NCBI GenBank assembly: GCA_046349155.1 | Contig: JAXMCW010000003.1 | Location: 744,001 to 808,000, forward strand | Origin: Alsobacter sp046349155 | GTDB taxonomy: Bacteria; Pseudomonadota; Alphaproteobacteria; Rhizobiales; Beijerinckiaceae | DNA: 64,000 nucleotides | Reading direction: 5' to 3' | Part shown: positions 8,188 through 15,650 of the stretch, piece after piece | How positions within the stretch are numbered: position 1 is the stretch's first letter | How the letters are laid out: the number at the start of each line of letters is the position of its first letter | Translations under genes and position numbers: made by a program | Notes under the pieces: model-generated | What the model was told of the DNA's origin: nothing | Database searches by the model: none | What the model saw: the letters and a program-made list of their open reading frames with translations, nothing else

Positions 8188-9084
8188 TCAGCCCTCGCCC
8201 TCGGACGCCGCGATGGCCTCGGCGATGGCGACGGTGCGCCTGCCCATCTCCGCGTGAAGGCGCTCGGCCATGCGACCATCGATCTGGATGGCCCCCTTGT
8301 CGCGGTTCTCCGGGAGTTCGAAGGCGGCGATGATCGCGCGGGCGCGCGCCACTTCCTCCTGCGAGGGAGCGAAGACGCGGTTGGCCGCGGCGATCTGGCC
8401 GGGATGGATCAGGGTCTTGCCGTCGAAACCGAGGTCGCGGCCCTGCTCGCACTCCGCCAGGAAGCCCGCTTCGTCGGACAGCGTGTTGTAGACGCCGTCG
8501 ATGATGTCGAGCCCGTAGGCGCGGGCGGCGGCGAGGCAGGTCTGCAGCCACGGGAGCATGGGCGCGCGGCCGGGCACCAGCCGGGCCCGCGTCTCCTTCG
8601 CGAGGTCGTTGGTGCCCATGACGAAGCAGGCGAGGCGGTTGAGCGGATCGGCGGCGGCCGAGGCGATGGCCTGCGCCGTGAGCATGGCGAGCGGGGTCTC
8701 CATCATGGCCCAGAGCCGCGTACCCTCCGGCGCTCCGGCGGCGGCCAGCGCGTTGGCGGCCCGCGCGATATGGGCGGGCGAGGACACCTTCGGCACCAGC
8801 ACGGCGTCCGGCCCCGCCGCCGCCACGGCCTTGATGTCCGCCTCGCCCCAGGGCGTGTCGAGCCCGTTGACGCGCGCGATCACCTCGCGCCGGCCGAAGC
8901 CGCCGGACTTCACGGCCTCCGCAACCTGCCTGCGGGCGAGCTCCTTGGCATCGGGCGCGACGGCGTCCTCGAGATCCAGAATGAGCGCGTCCGCCGGAAG
9001 GGTGCGCGCCTTCTCGAGCGCGCGGGCGTTGGAGCCGGGCATGTAGAGCACGCTGCGGCGGGGTCTCACAAGAGGCTGGGCCAT
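8188..9084 (-). CDS. mcl2: (3S)-malyl-CoA thioesterase (CitE-like, Mcl2)
   Basis: A 298-residue CitE-like TIM-barrel enzyme. Recognisable family segments are RSVLYMPGSNARALEKA, LILDLEDAVAPDAK, LWAMMETPLAML, VMGTNDLAKE and GFDGKTLIHPGQI. The pattern MGTNDLAKE with DGVYN and EQGRDLGFDGKTLIHP is that of the malyl-CoA thioesterase of Rhodobacter, not of the L-malyl-CoA/beta-methylmalyl-CoA lyase, which has a longer chain and a different N-terminus. It would hydrolyse malyl-CoA to malate at the end of the EMC cycle. It is convergent with ecm. Other CitE-like activities cannot be excluded from sequence. Confidence 0.82.
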   Translation of the reverse strand: MAQPLVRPRRSVLYMPGSNARALEKARTLPADALILDLEDAVAPDAKELARRQVAEAVKSGGFGRREVIARVNGLDTPWGEADIKAVAAAGPDAVLVPKVSSPAHIARAANALAAAGAPEGTRLWAMMETPLAMLTAQAIASAAADPLNRLACFVMGTNDLAKETRARLVPGRAPMLPWLQTCLAAARAYGLDIIDGVYNTLSDEAGFLAECEQGRDLGFDGKTLIHPGQIAAANRVFAPSQEEVARARAIIAAFELPENRDKGAIQIDGRMAERLHAEMGRRTVAIAEAIAASEGEG

Positions 9085-9123
9085 GGCAGGATAATCCCCG
9101 CTGGGAAGATGACGCGGTCGGAA

Positions 9124-9138
9124 TGCTGCACCGCAACG
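9124..9138. promoter_or_regulatory. Putative EMC operator upstream of mcl2
   Basis: TGCTGCACCGCAACG lies 39 bases before the reverse-strand mcl2 start and 66 bases before the forward DUF429 gene. It agrees with the consensus TGCTGCRNYGCRRCA except at the last base and keeps CTGC-N3-GCA. It closely resembles one of the mcd sites (TGCTGCGACGCAACA). Confidence 0.45.
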
Positions 9139-9204
9139 TGACGGAATGGCAAGCTATCCTCCCGGCCGGCGCGACGCCATCGGGAGAAAGGCGGAGGAGG
9201 AGGC

Positions 9205-9930
9205 ATGCGGATGATCGCGGGCGCGGACGGCTGTCCGGGGGGCTGGGTCGTGGCGTTCGCGCCCGAGCAGGCCCTGGGCGAGGCGCAGACGGCCGTGTTC
9301 GGCACGCTGGAAGAGATCGACGCGGCGATCCCCGGTCTCGCCGTGCTGTCGCTCGACATGCCCATCGGGCTGCCGGACCGCGTCGGCCCGGGAGGGCGCG
9401 GGCCGGAGACGGCCTTGCGCCCCCATCTGGGCGGGCGGCAGTCCTCCGTCTTCTCCGTGCCGTCCCGGGCGGCGGTCTATGCCGGGGACTATGCAGAGGC
9501 CTGCGCCGTGGCGCTGGCCACCTCAGAGCCGCCCCGCAAGGTCTCCAAGCAGTGCTTCCACCTCTTCCCCAAGATCCGGGCGGTTGACGAGGCGCTGCGG
9601 CGGGACCCGGCGCTCGCCGCCCGCGTCCACGAGACGCATCCGGAGGCGGCGTTCATGATGATGAAGGGCGGCCCCCTCGCGGAGCCCAAGAAGGTGAAGT
9701 CGAGCCCCTATCCGCCCGGGCTCGCGGAGCGCCGCCGGCTGCTCGTGGCCGCCGGGCTGCCGTCCGGACTGCTGGAGGCGCGTCCGCCGCGCGGGGCGGC
9801 GTTCGACGACCTGCTCGATGCCTGCGCCTGTCTGGTCACGGCCGGCCGCATCCTGCGCGGCGAGGCGCGGCGGTTTCCGGCCGACCCGGCGCGCGACGCG
9901 CATGGCCTGCCGGTGGCGATCTGGGCGTGA
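9205..9930 (+). CDS. DUF429 domain protein
   Basis: A 241-residue protein of the DUF429 family, whose function is unknown. Family hallmarks are the N-terminal AGADGCPGGWVVA, the acidic LSLDMPIGLPD strand, RQSSVFSVPSRAAVYAG and the C-terminal FDDLLDACACLVTA. The fold is predicted to be RNase H-like, with acidic residues at DMPIG and DDLLDA. The start follows a strong GGAGGAGG ribosome site. It is divergent from mcl2 and may share its control region. No substrate can be assigned. Confidence 0.75.
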   Translation: MRMIAGADGCPGGWVVAFAPEQALGEAQTAVFGTLEEIDAAIPGLAVLSLDMPIGLPDRVGPGGRGPETALRPHLGGRQSSVFSVPSRAAVYAGDYAEACAVALATSEPPRKVSKQCFHLFPKIRAVDEALRRDPALAARVHETHPEAAFMMMKGGPLAEPKKVKSSPYPPGLAERRRLLVAAGLPSGLLEARPPRGAAFDDLLDACACLVTAGRILRGEARRFPADPARDAHGLPVAIWA

Positions 9931-9991
9931 GGCCGCGCTTGTCCGCCCATGGCGCGGGGCCTAAAGCTGCGGGATCGCCGGAGACGCCCCC

Positions 9992-10945
9992 GTGACCGAC
10001 CTCGCCCTGCCCGTCACCTATGCCGACATCCGCGCCGCGCGGGAGCGGATCCGCCCCCACGTGCGGCGCACGCCCGTGATGAGCGTCGAGGCCGGCGCGC
10101 TCGGACCGGCCGCGGTGACGTTCAAGCTGGAGCACCTGCAGCATGCAGGGTCCTTCAAGGCCCGCGGCGCCTTCAACAACCTCCTGTCGCGCGAGGTGCC
10201 GGGAGCCGGCGTTACCGCCGTGTCCGGCGGCAACCATGGCATCGCCGTGGCCCTGGCCGCGCGCCGCCTGGGCCATCCCGCGACGATCTTCGTGCCCGAG
10301 ATCTCGCCGCCGGTGAAGCTGGCCGCCATCCGGGCGCAGGGCGCGGAGGTCGTCGTGTCCCCGCGTTTCGCGGAGGCGCTGGAGGCCTGCCAGCGCCACG
10401 CGTCGGGGACGGGGGCGCTGTTCGTCCACCCCTTCGACATGCCGGAGACGCTCGCGGGGCAGGGCACGGTGGCGCTGGAATGGCAGGAGGACCATGCCCG
10501 CATGGGCATCGCCCCGCTGGACACCGTCCTCGTGGCGGTGGGCGGCGGCGGGCTGGCGGCGGGCATGGCCGCCTGGTTCGCCGGGCGCACCCGGGTCGTC
10601 GGCGTCGAGCCCGAGGGGTGCCGCAGCCTGCACGCGGCGCTGGAGGCCGGCCAGCCGGTCGAGGTGGAGGTGCGCTCCGTGGCGGCCGACAGCCTCGGGG
10701 CCCCCCGGGCAGGGGACCTCGTCTTCGCGGTCGCGAGCCAGGCCATGGCCGGCGTCGTGCTCGTGCGGGACGAGGACATCGTGGCAGCGCAGCAGCGGCT
10801 CTGGCGCGACTGGCGCATCGCCGTCGAGCCGGGCGGCGCGACCGCGCTGGCGGCCTTGACCGGCGGCGCCTACCGGGCGCAACCGGGCGAGCGGGTGGGC
10901 GTTCTGCTCTGCGGGGCCAACGTGGACCCTGCGACATTGGCCTGA
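9992..10945 (+). CDS. PLP-dependent threonine/serine dehydratase family protein
   Basis: A 317-residue fold-type II PLP enzyme. The Schiff-base lysine is Lys56 in GSFKARGAFNN, the substrate Ser/Asn loop is SGGNHG, and the glycine-rich phosphate cradle is VGGGGLAAG. It lacks the C-terminal ACT regulatory domain of biosynthetic IlvA, so it looks like a short catabolic threonine/serine dehydratase or a related racemase/hydroxyaspartate ammonia-lyase. The start is GTG at 9992. It sits between the DUF429 gene and the carbonic anhydrase gene in the same direction. Exact substrate is uncertain. Confidence 0.8.
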   Translation: MTDLALPVTYADIRAARERIRPHVRRTPVMSVEAGALGPAAVTFKLEHLQHAGSFKARGAFNNLLSREVPGAGVTAVSGGNHGIAVALAARRLGHPATIFVPEISPPVKLAAIRAQGAEVVVSPRFAEALEACQRHASGTGALFVHPFDMPETLAGQGTVALEWQEDHARMGIAPLDTVLVAVGGGGLAAGMAAWFAGRTRVVGVEPEGCRSLHAALEAGQPVEVEVRSVAADSLGAPRAGDLVFAVASQAMAGVVLVRDEDIVAAQQRLWRDWRIAVEPGGATALAALTGGAYRAQPGERVGVLLCGANVDPATLA

Positions 10946-10973
10946 GGGTCGGGGCCTTCGACCCACGGCCGGC

Positions 10974-11002
10974 TTGACTCCCGGCTGCGACAGGAATGGA
11001 TT
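10974..11002 (+). promoter_or_regulatory. Possible sigma-70-like promoter of the carbonic anhydrase gene
   Basis: A near-consensus TTGACT at 10974-10979 is followed after 17 bases by TGGATT at 10997-11002. The minus-10 element is weak. If used, transcription would begin inside the operator at 11002-11016, the arrangement expected for repression by direct blocking. Confidence 0.35.
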
Positions 11003-11016
11003 GCTGCAATGCAGCA
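11002..11016 (+). promoter_or_regulatory. Putative operator overlapping the carbonic anhydrase start codon
   Basis: TGCTGCAATGCAGCA is identical over 15 bases to the site before ecm. The ATG of the carbonic anhydrase (11009-11011) lies inside it. No other in-frame start exists nearby, so operator and start codon really seem to overlap. A protein bound here would block transcription or promoter clearance. Confidence 0.6.
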
Positions 11017-11707
11017 CCCCCCGGCTTCCCCATCGCCTTTCCCCGATCGCCTCATCCAGGGCTACCAGGCCTTCGTCGACGACCGGCTTCCGCGCGAGCG
11101 CACGCGCTTCCAGGATCTCGCCGCCAAGGGCCAGCGCCCGGAGATCATGCTCATCGGCTGCTGCGACAGCCGCGTCTCGCCGGAAGTGATCTTCGACGCG
11201 AGCCCCGGCGAGATCTTCGTCGTGCGCAACGTCGCCAACCTCGTGCCGCCTTTCGAGACGGGCGGCGATTACCACTCCACCAGCGCGGCGCTGGAATTCG
11301 CGGTGCAGGCGCTCAGGGTCAAGCACATCGTCGTGCTCGGCCACGGCCGGTGCGGCGGCATCCGCGCCTATGCGGACGACGCCGAGCCGCTCTCGCCGGG
11401 CGATTTCATCGGCAAGTGGATGACCCTGGTGCGGCCGGCCGCGGAACGGGCGGGAGCGCCCGCGCCGGGCGAGAGCTTGGAAGATTATGTCGAGCGGCTC
11501 GCGCTCATCTCCGTGGAGAAGAGCCTGGAAAACCTGCTCACCTTCCCCTGCGTGCGCATCCTCAGCGAGCGCGGGAAGATCCAGTTGCACGGGGCCTATT
11601 TCGACGTGTCCACCGGCATCCTGCGCGTGCGCGACCCCGCGACCGGGGCCTTCGCCCCTGCGGTGGCGGACCTGCCGGCGCGGGTCTCCGTGTTCGGCTG
11701 TAGCTGA
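11009..11707 (+). CDS. Beta-class carbonic anhydrase
   Basis: A 232-residue zinc enzyme that interconverts CO2 and bicarbonate. The zinc site is complete: Cys51 with the Asp53-Arg55 dyad in GCCDSRVSP, then His112 and Cys115 in LGHGRCGG. The SPGEIFVVRNVANLVPP strand is typical of the proteobacterial beta class. There is an AGGA about 13 bases upstream of the ATG, rather far, and the start codon lies in a palindrome shared with ecm. Coregulation with the EMC pathway would fit, because Ccr fixes CO2 and propionyl-CoA carboxylase uses bicarbonate. Confidence 0.9.
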   Translation: MQHPPASPSPFPDRLIQGYQAFVDDRLPRERTRFQDLAAKGQRPEIMLIGCCDSRVSPEVIFDASPGEIFVVRNVANLVPPFETGGDYHSTSAALEFAVQALRVKHIVVLGHGRCGGIRAYADDAEPLSPGDFIGKWMTLVRPAAERAGAPAPGESLEDYVERLALISVEKSLENLLTFPCVRILSERGKIQLHGAYFDVSTGILRVRDPATGAFAPAVADLPARVSVFGCS

Positions 11708-11781
11708 CGGCGGGCCCTTCCTCCCGGAGGAGAGAGGGTCCGGCGTCGGCGATCGGGGCAGGCCCCGAACCGGTGGAGGCC

Positions 11782-12117
11782 TTACTCCGCAGCGGCCGCG
11801 GCGGCGGCGCGCTCCTGGGCCTTCTTCTTCGGCTTGGCCTTCTCGGGGTTGTTGCGCGCCTCGCGCTTGAGGGCGCCGGCGGCGTCGAGGAAGCGGGCGA
11901 CGCGGTCGGTCGGCTGGGCGCCCTTGGCGATCCAGGCCTTGGCCTTCTCCACGTCGAACACGACGCGATCGGCGGCGTCCTTGGCCTTCATGGGATCGAA
12001 GGTGCCGAGCTTCTCGATGAAGCGGCCATCGCGCGGATAGCGGCTGTCGGCGACGACGATCGAGTAGTGCGGACGCTTCTTGGCGCCGCCGCGGGCGAGA
12101 CGGATCTTCAGGGACAT
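11782..12117 (-). CDS. rpsP: 30S ribosomal protein S16
   Basis: A 111-residue ribosomal protein. The first 80 residues carry the S16 signature (KIRLARGGAKKRPHYSIVV, SRYPRDGRFIEKLGTFDP), and the tail is rich in Lys and Ala (KPKKKAQERAAAAAAAE), a common extension in alphaproteobacteria. It follows ffh on the reverse strand with a 111-base gap. In most relatives it lies directly before rimM on the same strand; here rimM is on the opposite strand about 3 kb away. Confidence 0.95.
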   Translation of the reverse strand: MSLKIRLARGGAKKRPHYSIVVADSRYPRDGRFIEKLGTFDPMKAKDAADRVVFDVEKAKAWIAKGAQPTDRVARFLDAAGALKREARNNPEKAKPKKKAQERAAAAAAAE

Positions 12118-12156
12118 GGTTGGTTTCCTAGGGTTGTGAGTGCGAGATCTCGAAAG

Positions 12157-12207
12157 CGTGAGGTCGTGGGATCGTGAGGGCGTGGCGGCCGATCTCGCGA
12201 CCTCACG
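12157..12207. repeat. Imperfect inverted repeat between ffh and rpsP
   Basis: Two 18-base arms, CGTGAGGTCGTGGGATCG (12157-12174) and CGATCTCGCGACCTCACG (12190-12207), pair at 16 of 18 positions around a 15-base loop. It is inside the expected ffh-rpsP transcript and could be a processing or attenuation hairpin. A related fragment, GCGTGAGATCGTGA, occurs near 14271, so it may be part of a small dispersed repeat. Confidence 0.5.
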
Positions 12208-12228
12208 ACCCCGCGATCTCTCGGTCCT

Positions 12229-13812
12229 TCATTTCTTCTTCCCCCCGAACGGGTTGAACCCGCCGAGGCCGGGCAGGCCCGGCAGCTTGGCTCCGCCGCC
12301 GAGGCCCGGCAGCGTGGGACGGGGAGCCGCCAGCCCCGGGGGCGGGGCGGCGGGGATGCCTTTGCCTGCCGGCGGCAGACCGGGCATGTCGGGGGGCAAG
12401 GAGCCGGGCGGCAGCTGACCCTTCAGCTTCTCCAGCATTTCCGGGGTGACCTGGGGCATGCCGCCCCCCATCCCGAACATGTTGGCGAGGCCGGCCATGG
12501 GGCCGCGCTTGCCGGCATTGCCCATCATCTTCATCATGTCCGCCATCTGGCGGTGGGTCTTGAGAAGGCGGTTGACCTCCTCGACCTTGGTGCCCGAGCC
12601 CGCGGCGACCCGCTTCTTGCGCGAGGCCTTGAGCACGTCGGGATTGCGGCGCTCAGCCGGGGTCATCGCGTTGATGATGGCGATCTGGCGGCCGATCACC
12701 TTGCCGTCCATGTTCACGGCGGCCATCTGGTTCTTCAGCTTGGCGATGCCGGGCATCATGCCCATCAGCCCGCCGATGCCCCCGAGCTTCTCGACCTGGC
12801 CGAGCTGGGCGCGCATGTCGTCCAGGTCGAACTTGCCCTTGCGCATCTTGTCGGCGATGCGCAGCGCCTGCTCCTGGTCGATCGTCTGCGCCGCCTTCTC
12901 GACGAGGGAGACAATGTCGCCCATGCCGAGGATGCGGTTGGCGATGCGCTGGGGGTGGAACTCGTCCAGCGCGTCCATCTTCTCGCCGGTGCCGACGAGC
13001 TTGATGGGCTTGCCCGTGACCGCCCGCATCGAGAGCGCCGCGCCGCCGCGCCCGTCGCCGTCGACGCGGGTGAGCACGATGCCGGTGATGCCGACGCGCC
13101 CGTCGAAGGCGCGCGCCGTGTTGACGGCGTCCTGGCCGGTCAGCGCGTCGGCGACGAGCAGCACTTCGTGCGGGTTGGCGACCGCCTTGACCTCGGCGAC
13201 CTCGGCCATCAGGGCCTCGTCGACCGTGGTGCGGCCGGCCGTGTCGAGCATCACCACGTCGTAGCCGCCGAGCCGGGCGGCATCGAGCGCGCGCCGGGCG
13301 ATCTGCACCGCGCTCTGGCCAGCGACGATGGGAAGCGTGGCGACGCCGACCTGCTGGCCGAGCACCGCGAGCTGCTCCATGGCCGCCGGGCGGCGCGTGT
13401 CGAGCGAGGCGAGCAGGACCTTGCGGCCCTCGCGGTCCGTCAGCCGCCTGGCGATCTTGGCCGTCGAGGTCGTCTTGCCGGAACCCTGCAGGCCGACCAT
13501 CAGGATCGGCACGGGCGGCACGGAGGCGAGGCTGATGGGATCGGCGTCGGAGCCGAGCGTCTCCACGAGCGTATCGTGGACGATCTTGACGACCATCTGG
13601 CCCGGCGTGACCGACTTGATCACCTCCGCGCCCACGGCGCGCTCGCGCACCTTGTCGGTGAAGGAGCGAACCACGTCGAGCGCCACGTCCGCCTCGATGA
13701 GCGCGCGGCGGACCTCGCGCAGGGCGAGCCCGACATCCTCCTCGCTCAGGGCCCCGCGGCGCGTGAGCTTGTCCAGGATGCCCGAGAGCTTTTCCGACAG
13801 GCCTTCGAACAT
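12229..13812 (-). CDS. ffh: Signal recognition particle protein Ffh
   Basis: A 527-residue GTPase that with 4.5S RNA delivers nascent membrane proteins to FtsY. The N-domain helices are followed by the G-domain with P-loop GLQGSGKTT, MLDTAGRTT, and TRVDGDGRGG, then the methionine-rich M-domain with MRKGKFDLDDMRAQL and PAERRNPDVLKASRKKRVAAGSG as separate segments. The C-terminal 70 residues are an unusual Gly/Pro-rich tail (LPPGSLPPDMPGLPP) that ends NPFGGKKK; such tails occur in several alphaproteobacteria. Its ATG lies three bases after the stop of the small upstream gene. Confidence 0.96.
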   Translation of the reverse strand: MFEGLSEKLSGILDKLTRRGALSEEDVGLALREVRRALIEADVALDVVRSFTDKVRERAVGAEVIKSVTPGQMVVKIVHDTLVETLGSDADPISLASVPPVPILMVGLQGSGKTTSTAKIARRLTDREGRKVLLASLDTRRPAAMEQLAVLGQQVGVATLPIVAGQSAVQIARRALDAARLGGYDVVMLDTAGRTTVDEALMAEVAEVKAVANPHEVLLVADALTGQDAVNTARAFDGRVGITGIVLTRVDGDGRGGAALSMRAVTGKPIKLVGTGEKMDALDEFHPQRIANRILGMGDIVSLVEKAAQTIDQEQALRIADKMRKGKFDLDDMRAQLGQVEKLGGIGGLMGMMPGIAKLKNQMAAVNMDGKVIGRQIAIINAMTPAERRNPDVLKASRKKRVAAGSGTKVEEVNRLLKTHRQMADMMKMMGNAGKRGPMAGLANMFGMGGGMPQVTPEMLEKLKGQLPPGSLPPDMPGLPPAGKGIPAAPPPGLAAPRPTLPGLGGGAKLPGLPGLGGFNPFGGKKK

Positions 13813-13815
13813 GGG

Positions 13816-14037
13816 CTACTCCGTTGCGCCGTCATCGTCGTCGGGCTGATAGCCCGCGAGTGCGGCCTCGAAGTGACGGGTCGCCGCCTCGAACTTGTCC
13901 CGGCAGCCGGGGTTGCAGAAGCCCACCACGAAGCCGCGATAGAGCGTGAGCGAATCCGCCGAGACCGGCTTGCCCGACCAGGGGCAGGTCTCGTTCACGG
14001 CATCCTCGATCCGCAGGGCGGTGGCGGTCTCGCTCAT
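13816..14037 (-). CDS. Small TRASH/YHS-like metal-site protein upstream of ffh
   Basis: A 73-residue protein with the cysteine pattern CPWSGKPVSADSLTLYRG followed by FCNPGCRDKF. The spacing (Cys-x2-Ser-Gly, then Cys-x3-Cys) resembles YHS/TRASH metal-binding modules, with an aromatic FVVGF strand and a helix after the second cysteine pair. It ends in an acidic tail. It is three bases upstream of ffh on the same strand, so it is translated with it. I do not know its function; some databases name such proteins glutathione S-transferase, which the length rules out. Confidence 0.7.
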   Translation of the reverse strand: MSETATALRIEDAVNETCPWSGKPVSADSLTLYRGFVVGFCNPGCRDKFEAATRHFEAALAGYQPDDDDGATE

Positions 14038-14435
14038 GGTCTCTCCGGTCGGGGATGTCCCAAAGCCAAGCGCGCCCGAGGGCGCAACGCGCTGTCGGGC
14101 GTGGACCTCCGGGCTCCGGGCCCGGTCGGCGGCTCAAGGACGTTTCCGTCGCTGAAGTGGGCAGCCGATAGGCCAAGAGGCCCGTCCTGTCAATGGAACC
14201 GGCCCGCGAGGAGAGGGTCTTGTTGCGCTGCAGCATGAAATCGTTGAGGTCCGTCAATCGCGGACCCCGAGCGTGAGATCGTGAAATTCACACATGGGAG
14301 ACACGCAGAATTATGGGTCTGGCTCGATCTTGGCTGTGCGCTGCGGCCCGCGGCGACGGGGCCGCCCGGAACACCGGCCTGCCGCCCGGGCGGCGGCGCA
14401 GCCCGGCAGCGCTCCTCACCTCCAAGGATCCTTCC
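14038..14435. other. Intergenic region of about 400 bases with one candidate operator
   Basis: I find no convincing gene here. At 14222-14236 the reverse strand reads TGCTGCAGCGCAACA, a full match to the degenerate consensus of the sites before the EMC genes. It is 185 bases before the reverse-strand small gene and 200 bases before the forward receiver-like gene. Nearby are a short inverted repeat (GGTCCG and CGGACC, about 14248-14268) and a fragment, GCGTGAGATCGTGA, also seen near 12157. Confidence 0.45.
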
Positions 14436-14924
14436 ATGCACGGCACATCGCTCCAGAAGCTGCGGGCCAACCGCCCAGGGCGCGCGGCCATCGGATCGGC
14501 CGGCTGCGTGGTGACACTTCCCATCCTCGTCGTGGAGGCGGACCCGGACTTCGCCACCCTGATCTTCAAGATGCTCTGGGAGGCCGGGATCGCCGATGCG
14601 GACCTGGCGCATGATCCAGCCGCCGCCGAGAAGCTCGGCGAGGAGCGCGACTACGACGCCGTGATCCTGTGCGCCAGCACGCTGGGGACGACGAACTGGG
14701 TGACGGCGCCCGACGACCTCGCCGACGACCCGCGCGCCATCATCGTGCTGCTGGACGAGCCCCTGCCGGCGGGGACCGAGCTGCCCCTCGGCGTGATCGC
14801 ATTGCCGCGCGCGGAACTCGTCACGCGGCTCATTCCCTGCCTGCAGAAGGCCCTGCAGGAGACCGGGCGGCGCTGCAAGGCGCACAGCTTCTGCCGGCGC
14901 GACCCCTGCCCGCGGGGCTTCTGA
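14436..14924 (+). CDS. Degenerate receiver-like (CheY fold) protein
   Basis: A 162-residue protein with a receiver-like beginning, LPILVVEADPDFATLIFKML (near residues 28-47), and a DYDAVILCAST strand where a phosphoacceptor Asp would be expected; that position is Cys/Ala, so phosphorylation is unlikely. The tail is Cys-rich (CKAHSFCRRDPC). The start at 14436 has AAGGA at good spacing, while a GTG at 14511 would start directly at the receiver domain. The call as a pseudo-receiver is from pattern only. It stands alone before rimM. Confidence 0.5.
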   Translation: MHGTSLQKLRANRPGRAAIGSAGCVVTLPILVVEADPDFATLIFKMLWEAGIADADLAHDPAAAEKLGEERDYDAVILCASTLGTTNWVTAPDDLADDPRAIIVLLDEPLPAGTELPLGVIALPRAELVTRLIPCLQKALQETGRRCKAHSFCRRDPCPRGF

Positions 14925-15005
14925 CGGTCTCCCGTTTGCGCGGCGAGGCGCTTTCGCCTACCTGATCCCACGGGACGCCCGAGGGGGCGGCGGGGAGGCG
15001 CAGGC

Positions 15006-15650
15006 ATGGCCCGGGATCTCGTGCAGGTGGCGGTGTTGGGCGCGCCCCACGGCGTGAGGGGCGAGATCCGGGTGAAGGCTCTCACCCAGAACCCTGCCTC
15101 GGTGGGCGATTACGGCCCGGTCGAGGCCGAGGACGGCCGGCGCTTCACGCTCTCCGTGGTCCGGACGCTGAAGGACGGCATGGCGGTCGTGCGCATCGCG
15201 GGCGTCGAGGACCGCGAGGCCGCGGCGGCGCTGACGCACCTCAAGCTCTTCGTGCCGCGCGACAGGCTGCCGGAGCCGGAGGAGGACGAGTTCTACGCCT
15301 CCGATCTCGTCGGGCTCGTCGTGGCGGACCGGGCCGGCAACACCCTCGGTACGGTGCGCGGGGTCGCCGATTACGGCGCCGGGGATCTGCTCGACGTCCA
15401 GCGGCCGGACGGAGGCAGCGTGCTCCTGCCCTTCACCCGCGCCTTCGTGCCGGAGGTCGACATGGCCGGTGGCCGGCTGGTGGCGGAGCCGCCGGCGGGG
15501 CTGTTCGACGAGGAGGGACAGGCGGACGCCGCGCCGGGGCCGGAGGGCCCGCGCAGGTCCCGCAGGGCGCACCAGGACGGGTCGACCGCGTCCGCCGCCC
15601 CCGGACCGGGGCCCGCGACACCCCCGACGCGCGGGGGGCGCCGCTGGTGA
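15006..15650 (+). CDS. rimM: Ribosome maturation factor RimM
   Basis: A 214-residue factor for 30S assembly that binds S19. The RimM domain begins VAVLGAPHGVRGEIRVKALT and the PRC-barrel part contains EFYASDLVGLVV and LLPFTRAFVPEVDM. Typical RimM ends near residue 170; here about 45 extra residues rich in Pro, Arg, Ser and Gly follow. The gene overlaps trmD by four bases (GTGA at 15647-15650). It starts the rimM-trmD part of the usual ribosomal operon, separated from its normal neighbour rpsP. Confidence 0.93.
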   Translation: MARDLVQVAVLGAPHGVRGEIRVKALTQNPASVGDYGPVEAEDGRRFTLSVVRTLKDGMAVVRIAGVEDREAAAALTHLKLFVPRDRLPEPEEDEFYASDLVGLVVADRAGNTLGTVRGVADYGAGDLLDVQRPDGGSVLLPFTRAFVPEVDMAGGRLVAEPPAGLFDEEGQADAAPGPEGPRRSRRAHQDGSTASAAPGPGPATPPTRGGRRW

